From positions 1 through 64,000 of the forward strand of contig CAMCWK010000004.1 of the NCBI GenBank assembly GCA_945882615.1: a DNA stretch of 64,000 nt, written 5' to 3'. Shown here piece after piece: positions 8,863-17,917 of this stretch. The stretch comes from Rhizobium sp. Q54. Lineage in GTDB: Bacteria > Pseudomonadota > Alphaproteobacteria > Micropepsales > Micropepsaceae. The notes beneath the pieces are model-generated. The model did no database searches. It was given only the letters and a program-made list of their open reading frames with translations, and had not been told where the DNA came from. The position numbers and the translations under genes are program-made. How positions within the stretch are numbered: position 1 is the stretch's first letter; the number at the start of each line of letters is the position of its first letter.

Positions 8863-10010
8863 TGGACGCGCGCATCTTACGCCGCCATCCTCCCGCGATG
8901 GGCCAGGCCAAGGGCGATGATTTCGAAGCCGCGCGCCTGACGGTGCGGCTGGACGCCATCGCTGCCAATTACCGCACCTATTGCCGCATGACCGGCCCCT
9001 GCGCGGTGGCCGCTGTTGTGAAAGCCGATGCTTACGGTATGGGCGCTGCCGCCGTGGCTCCGGCGCTGGTGCAGGCCGGCTGCGACAGTTTCTTTGTGGC
9101 GCGGCTGGCCGAAGGTGTTGCCTTGCGCAAGTTCCTGCCGGCGGCGCGCATCTTCGTGCTGGATGGTTGCCAGGCCGACGCGGTGCCGGCGCTGCTCACC
9201 CATCGCCTGATCCCCGCCTTGAACAGCCTGGCCGACATCGCCGCCTGGAGCGCCGCCGCCAGCGCCGCGAAAACAACTCTGGACGCGGTGATCCATGTCG
9301 ATACCGGCATGAACCGGCTGGGGCTCGGGCCCGACGAACTCGCCATCCTGTCGGGGCAGAGCGCCAAGCGTCTGGCCGGTCTCAACGTCGTCCTGATGAT
9401 GAGCCATCTGGCCTGCGCCGACGAGGACAGCAAGATGAATGGCGAGCAGCTGTCGCGCTTCCGCCAGGCACTCGCCATGCTGCCGCCCGCGCCCGCCAGC
9501 CTGGCCGCCAGCCATGGCGCCTTTCTGGGCATGGAATATCACTTCGACCTGGTGCGGCCCGGCGTGGCGCTGTACGGCGCCAACCCGCAGAATACGGCGC
9601 AAAACCTGATGCAGACCGCCGCCATTGTGACCGGAAAAGTGCTGCAGGTCCGCCGAATTGACAGAGGGGACAGCGTTGGTTACGCAGCCACGTTCCGCGC
9701 AAAAAGGCCCACCATGCTTGCCACCGTGGCACTCGGATATGCCGATGGCATCCCGCGCAGCCTCTCCAACACGGGGGCTGCAGCGATCCATGGCGCGCGC
9801 GCGGATATCGTGGGACGGGTGTCGATGGACCTGATCACCCTGGACGTCACCGACATGGAGGTGAACCCGGGCGATGAGGCCGAGATCCTGGGCGAGACCA
9901 TCACCCTGGGCGAGGTTGCCGCCAGCGCCGGCACCAACGAGTATGAAATCCTCACCCGGCTGCGCCGCATGCCGCGCGTCTATGAAGGGACGACAGGCAA
10001 AGACTCATGA
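8862..10010 (+). CDS. alr: Alanine racemase
   Basis: Alr interconverts L- and D-alanine with pyridoxal phosphate, supplying D-alanine for peptidoglycan. The PLP lysine is in VVKADAYG (about residue 54), the second catalytic base is the tyrosine in SVGYAATFRA, and DTGMNRLG and GRVSMDLITLDV are family motifs. From GTG 8862 it is 382 residues, the normal size. GGAGGGA lies just upstream and the start shares one base with the preceding stop; an ATG at 8898 is the alternative. Its stop overlaps the mlaE-like start (ATGA). Confidence 0.93.
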   Translation: MDARILRRHPPAMGQAKGDDFEAARLTVRLDAIAANYRTYCRMTGPCAVAAVVKADAYGMGAAAVAPALVQAGCDSFFVARLAEGVALRKFLPAARIFVLDGCQADAVPALLTHRLIPALNSLADIAAWSAAASAAKTTLDAVIHVDTGMNRLGLGPDELAILSGQSAKRLAGLNVVLMMSHLACADEDSKMNGEQLSRFRQALAMLPPAPASLAASHGAFLGMEYHFDLVRPGVALYGANPQNTAQNLMQTAAIVTGKVLQVRRIDRGDSVGYAATFRAKRPTMLATVALGYADGIPRSLSNTGAAAIHGARADIVGRVSMDLITLDVTDMEVNPGDEAEILGETITLGEVAASAGTNEYEILTRLRRMPRVYEGTTGKDS

Positions 10011-10780
10011 ATCCGTTTGCTCCCATCGGCCGGTCCACCATGACCCTCTTGGCCCATATCGGCCGGCTGTCCATGTTCACCGGCACCGCGCTGGCGGCCA
10101 TCGTCGCGCCGCCGATCTATTGGCGCCTGATCGGCCAGCAGATCATGCGCATCGGCTATTACTCCCTGCCGGTGGTGGGGCTGACCGCCTTCTTCACCGG
10201 CGGCGCGCTGGCGCTGCAGATCTATCTGGGCGGCAACCGCTATGGCGCCGAAGCCATCGTGCCGCAGATCGTGGTCTTGGGCATCACCCGCGAACTGGGT
10301 CCGGTGATCGCCGGCCTGATGGTAGCGGGCCGCGTCGCCGCCGCCATCGCCGCCGAGATCGGCACCATGAAAGTGACCGAGCAGATCGATGCCCTGACCA
10401 CGCTGGCCACCAATCCGATCAAGTATCTGGTGGTGCCGCGCCTGATCGCCGCCGTCTTGTGCATGCCGGTGCTGGTCGGCATCGCCGACTCCATCGGCGT
10501 GTTCGGCGGCTATGTCGTGGCGACCCAGAGCCTGGGCTTTTCCGGCGGCATCTATCTGAAGAACACGGTGGACTTCGCCACCCAGCAGGACATCGTGTCG
10601 GGCCTGATCAAGGCGGCGGCCTTCGGCTTCATCATCGCGCTGATGGGCTGCTACAACGGCTTCAATTCCAAGGGCGGGGCGCAGGGCGTCGGCAACGCCA
10701 CCACCGCGGCGGTGGTGTCCTCCTCGATCCTGATCCTGGCCGCCAATTATCTTCTCACCACGCTGCTGTTCTCCAAATGA
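10007..10780 (+). CDS. mlaE: MlaE-family ABC transporter permease
   Basis: The 257-residue protein has about five or six membrane segments and the MlaE core motif: TRELGPVIAGLMVAGRV followed by IAAEIGTMKVTEQIDAL. MlaE permeases work with the MlaF ATPase and an MCE-domain protein (MlaD) to move phospholipids between inner and outer membranes. Here the permease and ATPase genes are adjacent and overlap (ATGA at both ends), but no MCE-domain or MlaC gene follows in the window. It is co-transcribed with alr. Confidence 0.88.
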   Translation: MNPFAPIGRSTMTLLAHIGRLSMFTGTALAAIVAPPIYWRLIGQQIMRIGYYSLPVVGLTAFFTGGALALQIYLGGNRYGAEAIVPQIVVLGITRELGPVIAGLMVAGRVAAAIAAEIGTMKVTEQIDALTTLATNPIKYLVVPRLIAAVLCMPVLVGIADSIGVFGGYVVATQSLGFSGGIYLKNTVDFATQQDIVSGLIKAAAFGFIIALMGCYNGFNSKGGAQGVGNATTAAVVSSSILILAANYLLTTLLFSK

Positions 10781-11544
10781 CACCGAAAATACAACTGATC
10801 GGCGTCAAGAAGCGCTTCGGCTCCAAAGTGGTGCTGGACGGCGTCGACCTGACCGTCGAGCCGCGCACCTCGCTGGTGATCATCGGCGGCTCGGGCACCG
10901 GCAAGTCGGTCATGCTCAAGTCCATCCTGGGCATTATCCGCCCGGACGAGGGCACCATCCTGATCGATGGCGAGGACATCACCCATATCAACGGCGCGGC
11001 GCGCGACAAGGTGATGAAAAAGTTCGGCATGTTGTTCCAGGGCGGGGCGCTGTTCGACAGTTTGCCGGTCTGGGAAAATGTCGCCTTCGGCCTGATCCAG
11101 GGTCGCGGCATGAAGCGCAGCCAGGCGCGCGACATCGCGATGCAGAAGCTGGCCAAGGTGGGCCTGACCGCCGATGTCGGGGACCTGTTCCCGGTGGAAC
11201 TGTCGGGCGGCATGCAGAAGCGCGTCGGCCTGGCCCGCGCCATCGCCGCCGATCCGGAAATCATCTTCTTCGACGAGCCCACCACGGGCCTGGACCCGAT
11301 CATGGCCGACGTGATCAACGATCTGATCGCGTCCACCGTGAAGGATGTCGGCGCCACCGCGCTTTCCATCACCCATGACATGGCCTCGGCGCGCAAGATT
11401 TCCGACCGCATCGCCATGCTCTATGGCGGCAAGATCATCTGGCAGGGCCCGACCGCCGCCATCGACAATAGCGGCAACCCCTATGTCGACCAGTTCATCC
11501 ATGGCAAGGCCGAAGGGCCCATCAAGATGGCCGTGAAGGCCTGA
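10777..11544 (+). CDS. mlaF: MlaF-type ABC transporter ATP-binding protein
   Basis: This 255-residue ATPase has Walker A GGSGTGKS, signature LSGGMQKR, Walker B IIFFDEP, D-loop TTGLDP and the H-loop histidine in SITHDMASA. These are typical of the ATPase paired with MlaE permeases. The ATG at 10777 overlaps the mlaE stop by 4 bases; the frame continues open far upstream inside mlaE and alr but that is an out-of-frame shadow. It should power lipid transport with the preceding permease and a substrate-binding MCE protein encoded elsewhere. Confidence 0.9.
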   Translation: MTPKIQLIGVKKRFGSKVVLDGVDLTVEPRTSLVIIGGSGTGKSVMLKSILGIIRPDEGTILIDGEDITHINGAARDKVMKKFGMLFQGGALFDSLPVWENVAFGLIQGRGMKRSQARDIAMQKLAKVGLTADVGDLFPVELSGGMQKRVGLARAIAADPEIIFFDEPTTGLDPIMADVINDLIASTVKDVGATALSITHDMASARKISDRIAMLYGGKIIWQGPTAAIDNSGNPYVDQFIHGKAEGPIKMAVKA

Positions 11545-11550
11545 CCCCTT

Positions 11551-11630
11551 TGTCATGGCCCGCTTTATGCGGGCCACCCAGTTTTCTGCTAAGAACAAAC
11601 TGGATGGCCCGGACCAGCCGGGCCATGACA
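11551..11630. repeat. 80-bp palindromic element able to fold as a cloverleaf
   Basis: The outer arms TGTCA (11551-11555) and TGACA (11626-11630) pair. Between them are three self-complementary hairpins: TGGCCCGC/GCGGGCCA (11556-11576), CCAGTTT/AAACTGG (11578-11603) and TGGCCCGG/CCGGGCCA (11605-11625). It lies between mlaF and the next gene. Such GTCATGGCC...GGCCATGAC elements resemble the dispersed intergenic repeats of alphaproteobacteria. Both strands can fold, so it may act in RNA or DNA. Confidence 0.75.
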
Positions 11631-11677
11631 AGTTATTGTTTCAAGCGATCGGCCGAACGGGTGGGAGAAGTTTTCTG

Positions 11678-11977
11678 ATGGGCCCGATCCGATATCTGCG
11701 CACCCACTATTGGGCGAAACGCTACGCCGCCGAGCTGCGTCCCACGCTGGTGATGATCCTGGGTGAGCGGAAATATTACACCACCTGCCAGATCAAGGCG
11801 GTGGCGGAGGATCTGGGCCTGAACCTGAAATTCCTGGTGCTGGGCTATGCCTGTTTTCTGCCCCAGGACCGGTTTGAAACCGAAAAGCAGGGTCTCAAGG
11901 TCAGGCTGGGTTACCACCAGGCGCGCGCCATCATGGCCCGCTATATGCCCACAAGCCAAATGGCCCAGGAAGACTGA
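11678..11977 (+). CDS. Small conserved-looking protein of unknown function
   Basis: The 99-residue product starts MGPIRYLRTHYWAKRYAAEL and contains RKYYTTCQIKAVAEDLGLNLKF, then a Cys/Phe patch and a basic C-terminal half. It looks cytosolic with no signal or clear membrane segment. It may belong to a small DUF family (DUF6559-like), but I am not certain. The ATG at 11678 has GGGAG upstream; the frame is open further upstream into the palindromic repeat, which is unlikely to be coding. Confidence 0.6.
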   Translation: MGPIRYLRTHYWAKRYAAELRPTLVMILGERKYYTTCQIKAVAEDLGLNLKFLVLGYACFLPQDRFETEKQGLKVRLGYHQARAIMARYMPTSQMAQED

Positions 11978-12017
11978 GCTTTTCCGCCCCCGTTGACGGC
12001 TGTGGTAAACTCGAATC

Positions 12018-13402
<1,385 letters not shown>

Positions 13403-13406
<4 letters not shown>

Positions 13407-14134
13407 GCCTGTCGGTCACCTTCCTCGACTGTCTGATCGTTCTGGTCATTGTCGTGTCGGCGGGTTACGCCGCCTGGCGCGGTTTCCTGTGGGAAACCCT
13501 GACCATCTTCGAATGGGTGGCGGCGGCTTTCGCCTGCCTCTATTTCGGCCCCTATCTCATTCCGATGATGCGCTCGCTGGTCAGCCAGCCCTGGCTGGCC
13601 TCGGTGCTGGCCTATGCCGCGGTCTTCCTGGCGGTGTTCATACCCCTGGCCTTCATGAGTCACCGTTTCAGCGAAAGCGTGAAGAACTCGCCGATCGGAC
13701 CACTCGACAGGGCGGCGGGTGTCGCCTTCGGGGTGGTGCGCGGACTGGTGATCGTGGGGCTGGCCTATCTTGCCTATACCTATTTCAATCCCATCCGCCA
13801 GCAGCCGCGCTGGCTAACCGAGGCGGAACTCCTGCCCGTGGTCCAGAGCACTGCCGAAGTGCTGCTGTCGGTGGTTCCGGACGCGCCGCAGAATGTCAGC
13901 TATGCGCCGGGAGAGCTGCGCCAGGCGCCACCGGCAGCAACACGGGCTTCCAGCCCCGGCTCTGACCCCATGGCAGACCTGATCCGCTCCAACGGCAATG
14001 CTAACCGTGTTTCTCCCGCCCCGCGGGCACCGGTGCAGCAGAACAGCGCACCGGCAACCCCTGAATCCTATGGCGCCAATGACCGCCAGCAGCTAGACAA
14101 GCTCATAGAGACCGGCGGAAACCGCACCCGATGA
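13403..14134 (+). CDS. cvpA: CvpA family membrane protein
   Basis: This 243-residue protein has four predicted membrane segments in its first 160 residues and the family signature around DRAAGVAFGVVRGLVIVGLAYL. The C-terminal tail is Pro/Ala/Ser-rich and probably disordered. CvpA was named for colicin V production in E. coli, where it precedes purF; its molecular role is unresolved. The same cvpA-purF linkage is seen here, with 4-base overlaps to radA upstream and purF downstream, so the three form one translationally coupled unit. Confidence 0.88.
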
Positions 14135-15588
14135 CCGGCCATAGCGAACATATCTGGGATGACGATGTGCTGCACGAGGAGTGCGGCGTATTCGGCATTT
14201 TCGACCATGTCGATGCCGGCGCGCTGTCGGTTCTGGGGCTGCATTCGCTGCAGCACCGGGGCCAGGAAGCGGCGGGCATCGTCACCTATGACCAGGGCCA
14301 GTTCATCGCTGAGCGTCATATGGGCCTGGTGGGCGACGCCTTCGGGCGCAACTCCCAGGCCGCGCGCAACCTCAGGGGCAGCTTCGCGATCGGCCACAAT
14401 CGCTATTCCACCGCCGGCGGCAGCCGCGCCAGCAACATCCAGCCCATGTTCGCCGATCTGGCCGGCGGCGGGCTGGCCATCGCCCATAACGGCAATCTGA
14501 CCAACGCGCACACCCTGCGCACCGAACTGGTGGCCCAGGGCGCGATCTTCCATTCCACCTCCGACACCGAAACCATCATCCACCTGACCGCGCGCAGCGC
14601 CAAGGCGCGCATCGTCGACAAGCTGGTCGACGCGCTGGTCCAGGTGCAGGGCGCCTATTCGCTGGTGGCGCTGACGTCGAAAAAGCTGATCGGGGTGCGC
14701 GATCCCAACGGCGTCAGGCCGCTGGTGATGGGGCAGCTGGACGGCGCCACTATCTTCGCCAGTGAAACCTGCGCCCTGGACATTATCGGCGCGGAGTATG
14801 TGCGCGACGTGAAGCCGGGCGAGATGGTGGTGGTGGACAAGGACGGCGTCCAGACCCATTTCCCCTTCAAGGCGCAGCAGAGCCGCTTCTGCGTGTTCGA
14901 ATATATCTATTTCGCGCGTCCCGACTCCACGCTGGAGGGGCGCAACGTCTATGAGGCGCGCAAGAATATCGGCGCGGTGCTGGCCGAGGAATCGCCGGTC
15001 GATGCCGATATGGTGATCCCGGTGCCCGACAGCGGCGTGCCCGCCGCGCTGGGCTTTGCCAATGCGGCCAAGATTCCGTTCGAACTGGGCATCATCCGCA
15101 ATCACTATGTCGGCCGCACCTTCATCGAGCCGTCCGATTCCATCCGCCATCTGGGTGTGCGCCTGAAGCACAATCCCAACCGCGCCAAGCTCAAGGGCCA
15201 GCGCGTGATCCTGGTGGACGATTCCATTGTGCGCGGCACCACCTCCAAGAAGATCGTCGCCATGGTGCGCGATGCCGGCGCCACCGAGGTCCATTTCCGC
15301 GTCTCCTCGCCGCCCACCACCCATTCCTGCTTTTATGGGGTGGACACGCCCAACACCGACGAACTGCTGGCCCACAAGATGGATGTGGAGCAGATGCGCC
15401 GCTTCATCGGCGCCGACTCATTGGCCTTCATCTCCATGAACGGCCTGTACCGCGCCATGGAAAAACCCGAGCGCAACGCCAAGGCGCCGGGCTTCTGCGA
15501 CGCCTGTTTCTCGGGCGACTATCCCATCTCGCTGACCGACATTTCGGGTGGCACACGGCAGCTCTCGCTGCTGGCGGACGTGGCCTAG
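14131..15588 (+). CDS. purF: Amidophosphoribosyltransferase PurF
   Basis: PurF makes 5-phosphoribosylamine from PRPP and glutamine, the committed step of purine synthesis. The N-terminal glutaminase domain begins at Cys18 (EECGVFGI), so a 17-residue propeptide should be removed to expose the catalytic cysteine. Other motifs are LQHRGQEAAGI, GHNRYST, and the PRPP-binding loop VILVDDSIVRGTT in the phosphoribosyltransferase domain. Length 485 is typical. purM and purN lie 35 kb away, so the pathway is dispersed. Confidence 0.96.
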   Translation: MTGHSEHIWDDDVLHEECGVFGIFDHVDAGALSVLGLHSLQHRGQEAAGIVTYDQGQFIAERHMGLVGDAFGRNSQAARNLRGSFAIGHNRYSTAGGSRASNIQPMFADLAGGGLAIAHNGNLTNAHTLRTELVAQGAIFHSTSDTETIIHLTARSAKARIVDKLVDALVQVQGAYSLVALTSKKLIGVRDPNGVRPLVMGQLDGATIFASETCALDIIGAEYVRDVKPGEMVVVDKDGVQTHFPFKAQQSRFCVFEYIYFARPDSTLEGRNVYEARKNIGAVLAEESPVDADMVIPVPDSGVPAALGFANAAKIPFELGIIRNHYVGRTFIEPSDSIRHLGVRLKHNPNRAKLKGQRVILVDDSIVRGTTSKKIVAMVRDAGATEVHFRVSSPPTTHSCFYGVDTPNTDELLAHKMDVEQMRRFIGADSLAFISMNGLYRAMEKPERNAKAPGFCDACFSGDYPISLTDISGGTRQLSLLADVA

Positions 15589-15597
15589 GAATCTTTC

Positions 15598-16308
15598 ATG
15601 ACGAAGATTATGGACGGGCGCATCGCGCTCATAACCGGTGCGTCGCGCGGCATTGGCCGCGCCGCGGCGCTGGCGCTGGCTGAGGCCGGCGCCCATGTCA
15701 TCCTGGTGGCGCGCACCGTGGGCGGGCTGGAAGAAACCGACGATGCCATCCAGAAGATCGGCGGCACCGCCACCCTGGTGCCGATGAACCTGCGCGATTT
15801 CGATGCCATCGACCGGCTGGGCGCCTCGATCTATGAGCGCTGGGGCAAGCTGGACGCGATGCTGGGCAATGCCGGGGTGCTGGGTCCGCTGACGCCCTTG
15901 GCCCAGATCACGCCCAAGAATTTCGCCGAAGTGATGGACGTCAACGTCATCGCCAACTGGCGCCTGATCCGCTCCATGGATCCGTTGCTGCGCCAGTCCG
16001 ATGCGGGCCGCGTGCTGTTCGTTTCCAGCGCCGCCGCGCAAAAACACACGCCCTATTGGGGCGGCTATGCCGTTAGCAAGGCGGCGCTGGAAATGCTGGC
16101 ACTGACCTATGCCGCCGAATGTCGGGAAACGCCCGTCAAGGTCAACCTGCTCAATCCGGGCCCGATGCGCACCGCGATGCGGGCCAAGGCGATGCCGGGC
16201 GAGGACCCCGCGACCCTGCCCACACCAGACCAGATCGCGCCGCAGATCGTGGATATGCTGTCGCCGTCCTTTGGGACCAGCGAAACCATTGCAAATTTTC
16301 GCCGATAG
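15598..16308 (+). CDS. SDR-family NAD(P)-dependent oxidoreductase
   Basis: The 236-residue Rossmann enzyme has the nucleotide-binding motif TGASRGIG, the NAG motif (LGNAGVLGP), the catalytic Ser in FVSSAAAQ and Tyr-Lys in GGYAVSKAA. It is a classical short-chain dehydrogenase/reductase. The substrate is unknown. It follows purF by 9 bases and is probably in the same transcript; purF-SDR linkage recurs in alphaproteobacteria. Confidence 0.85.
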   Translation: MTKIMDGRIALITGASRGIGRAAALALAEAGAHVILVARTVGGLEETDDAIQKIGGTATLVPMNLRDFDAIDRLGASIYERWGKLDAMLGNAGVLGPLTPLAQITPKNFAEVMDVNVIANWRLIRSMDPLLRQSDAGRVLFVSSAAAQKHTPYWGGYAVSKAALEMLALTYAAECRETPVKVNLLNPGPMRTAMRAKAMPGEDPATLPTPDQIAPQIVDMLSPSFGTSETIANFRR

Positions 16309-16319
16309 TCGAACCCATT

Positions 16320-16468
16320 TGTCATCCCCGGCGAGCGGCGTAGCCGCGAGGGAGTTCGTAGCGGCAGCGTACGAACGATCCAACTTTTTTTGAATAGTTG
16401 GCTCGTTTCTGCACAGCTGGATTCCCTTCCCCTCACGCGGCATTCGCCGCGTTCGGCCGGGAATGACA
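16320..16468. repeat. 149-bp multi-hairpin intergenic element
   Basis: The ends pair: TGTCATCCCCGGC (16320-16332) with GCCGGGAATGACA (16456-16468), one mismatch. Inside are GCGGC/GCCGC (16335-16347), GTTCGTA/TACGAAC around a GCGGCAGCG loop (16354-16376), CCAACT/AGTTGG (16380-16401) and ACGCGGC/GCCGCGT (16435-16452). It fills the whole space between the convergent SDR and der genes, and may also serve as a bidirectional terminator, although no clear U-tract follows. Confidence 0.75.
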
Positions 16469-16469
16469 G

Positions 16470-17909
16470 TTATTTCCTCGGTTTCGGCGCGTAGGGATTC
16501 TTGCTGTTGCGCACCGAAAAGCGCAGCGGCGTGCCCTTGAGATTGAAGTTTTCCCGCAGGCCGTTGGACAGGTAGCGCAGGTAAGCCTCGGGCAGGGCGT
16601 CGAGCTGGTTGCCGAACAGGGTGAAGCTGGGCGGCCGGGCCTTCCTCTGGGTCATGTAGCGGATACGCACCCGCCGTCCGCTGATCGCGGGCGTGGCATG
16701 GCGCTGCAGCGCCCCTTCCAGAAAGCGGTTCAAGGTTGAGGTCGAGATACGCGTGTTCCAGGCCTTGTCGGCTTCAGTGACGGCATCCGCCAGCCGGTCG
16801 ATGCCTTCGCCGGTGCGCGCGGAGGTGGCGATCAGCGGCGCGCCGGCGATCTGCGGCAGCAATCGGTCCAGCTTTTCGCGCATCCGCGAAATACCGCCTG
16901 CCTTGTTCTCCAGCAGGTCCCATTTGTTGACGGCAAAGACGATGGCGCGGCCTTCGCGGGCGATCATGTCGGCGATGGTGAGGTCCTGTTTCTCGAACGG
17001 CGCATTGGCGTCGATCATCACGATGACGCAGTCGGCGAAGCGTATGGCTTCCAGCGTGGAGGCCACTGACATCTCTTCCAGCGTCTCGCCCGCCACCCGC
17101 GCCTTCTTGCGCAGGCCCGCCGTGTCGTGCAGCAGCACGTCGCGGTCCCCCGCCTTCCAGGGCGCGGTGATGGAATCGCGGGTCAGTCCGGCTTCCGGCC
17201 CCACCAGCGAGCGCTCCTCGCCCAGAAGATGGTTGAACAGGCTCGACTTGCCGACATTGGGGCGGCCTACCAGCGCCAGCCGCAAGGGCCGGTCGAGATA
17301 GTTGACGGTGATGTCTTCCAGCGGCTCGTCGTCTTCGGAGAACTCGTCTTCCTCCTCCTCGATGTCTTCGCTGTATTCTTCGTCTTCCTGCTCGCCGTCT
17401 TCTTCCTGGTTGGCTTGCGCCTTGGGGACCAGTGCTTCCAGCGCCGCCACCAGATCTTCCATGCCCAGATTGTGTTCGGCGGAGATGCGGATGGGATCGC
17501 CCAGTCCCAGGCCATAGATTTCAGCCGGGGTCTCCACCCGACCTTCGCATTTGTTGGCCGCCAGGATGACCGGCTTGCCGGACTTACGCAGGGTCTGGGC
17601 GATGATCTGGTCACCCGCGGTGATCCCGGCGCGGGCGTCGATCAGGAACAGCAGCGCCTCGGCTTCCGCAATGGCGGTGATGGTCTGCTGGGTCATGCGA
17701 TGGGCGATGCTGCCGGTGATGGCGTCTTCGAAACCGGCGGTGTCGATCAGCGTCAGCGCGATGCCTTCATACTCGGCATCCACCGCCTGGCGGTCGCGGG
17801 TGACGCCCGGCGTGTCATGCACGATGGCGGCGGTGCGTCCGGCAAGGCGGTTAAAGAGACGGGACTTGCCCACATTGGGGCGCCCGACAATGGCTAGCTT
17901 TAATGGCAT
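16470..17909 (-). CDS. der: Ribosome-assembly GTPase Der (EngA)
   Basis: Der has two tandem GTPase domains and a C-terminal KH-like domain and is needed for 50S subunit maturation. Both G1 motifs are visible (GRPNVGKSRLF near residue 8 and GRPNVGKSSLF near 213), as are the G3 DTAG and G4 NKCE/NKWD motifs. The 479 residues include an unusually acidic linker (about 170-205, rich in Glu/Asp) between the domains. The first P-loop has Arg (codon 17859-17861) where Thr is usual after GKS. It is the last gene of a yfgM-bamB-der unit, the same order as in E. coli. Confidence 0.95.
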   Translation of the reverse strand: MPLKLAIVGRPNVGKSRLFNRLAGRTAAIVHDTPGVTRDRQAVDAEYEGIALTLIDTAGFEDAITGSIAHRMTQQTITAIAEAEALLFLIDARAGITAGDQIIAQTLRKSGKPVILAANKCEGRVETPAEIYGLGLGDPIRISAEHNLGMEDLVAALEALVPKAQANQEEDGEQEDEEYSEDIEEEEDEFSEDDEPLEDITVNYLDRPLRLALVGRPNVGKSSLFNHLLGEERSLVGPEAGLTRDSITAPWKAGDRDVLLHDTAGLRKKARVAGETLEEMSVASTLEAIRFADCVIVMIDANAPFEKQDLTIADMIAREGRAIVFAVNKWDLLENKAGGISRMREKLDRLLPQIAGAPLIATSARTGEGIDRLADAVTEADKAWNTRISTSTLNRFLEGALQRHATPAISGRRVRIRYMTQRKARPPSFTLFGNQLDALPEAYLRYLSNGLRENFNLKGTPLRFSVRNSKNPYAPKPRK

Positions 17910-17917
17910 GGCGCATC

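Noticed and set aside
9874-10776. Open upstream extension of the MlaF frame through mlaE
   Set aside because: Out of frame with mlaE and alr and lacking similarity; the ATPase begins at 10777 by motif and overlap.
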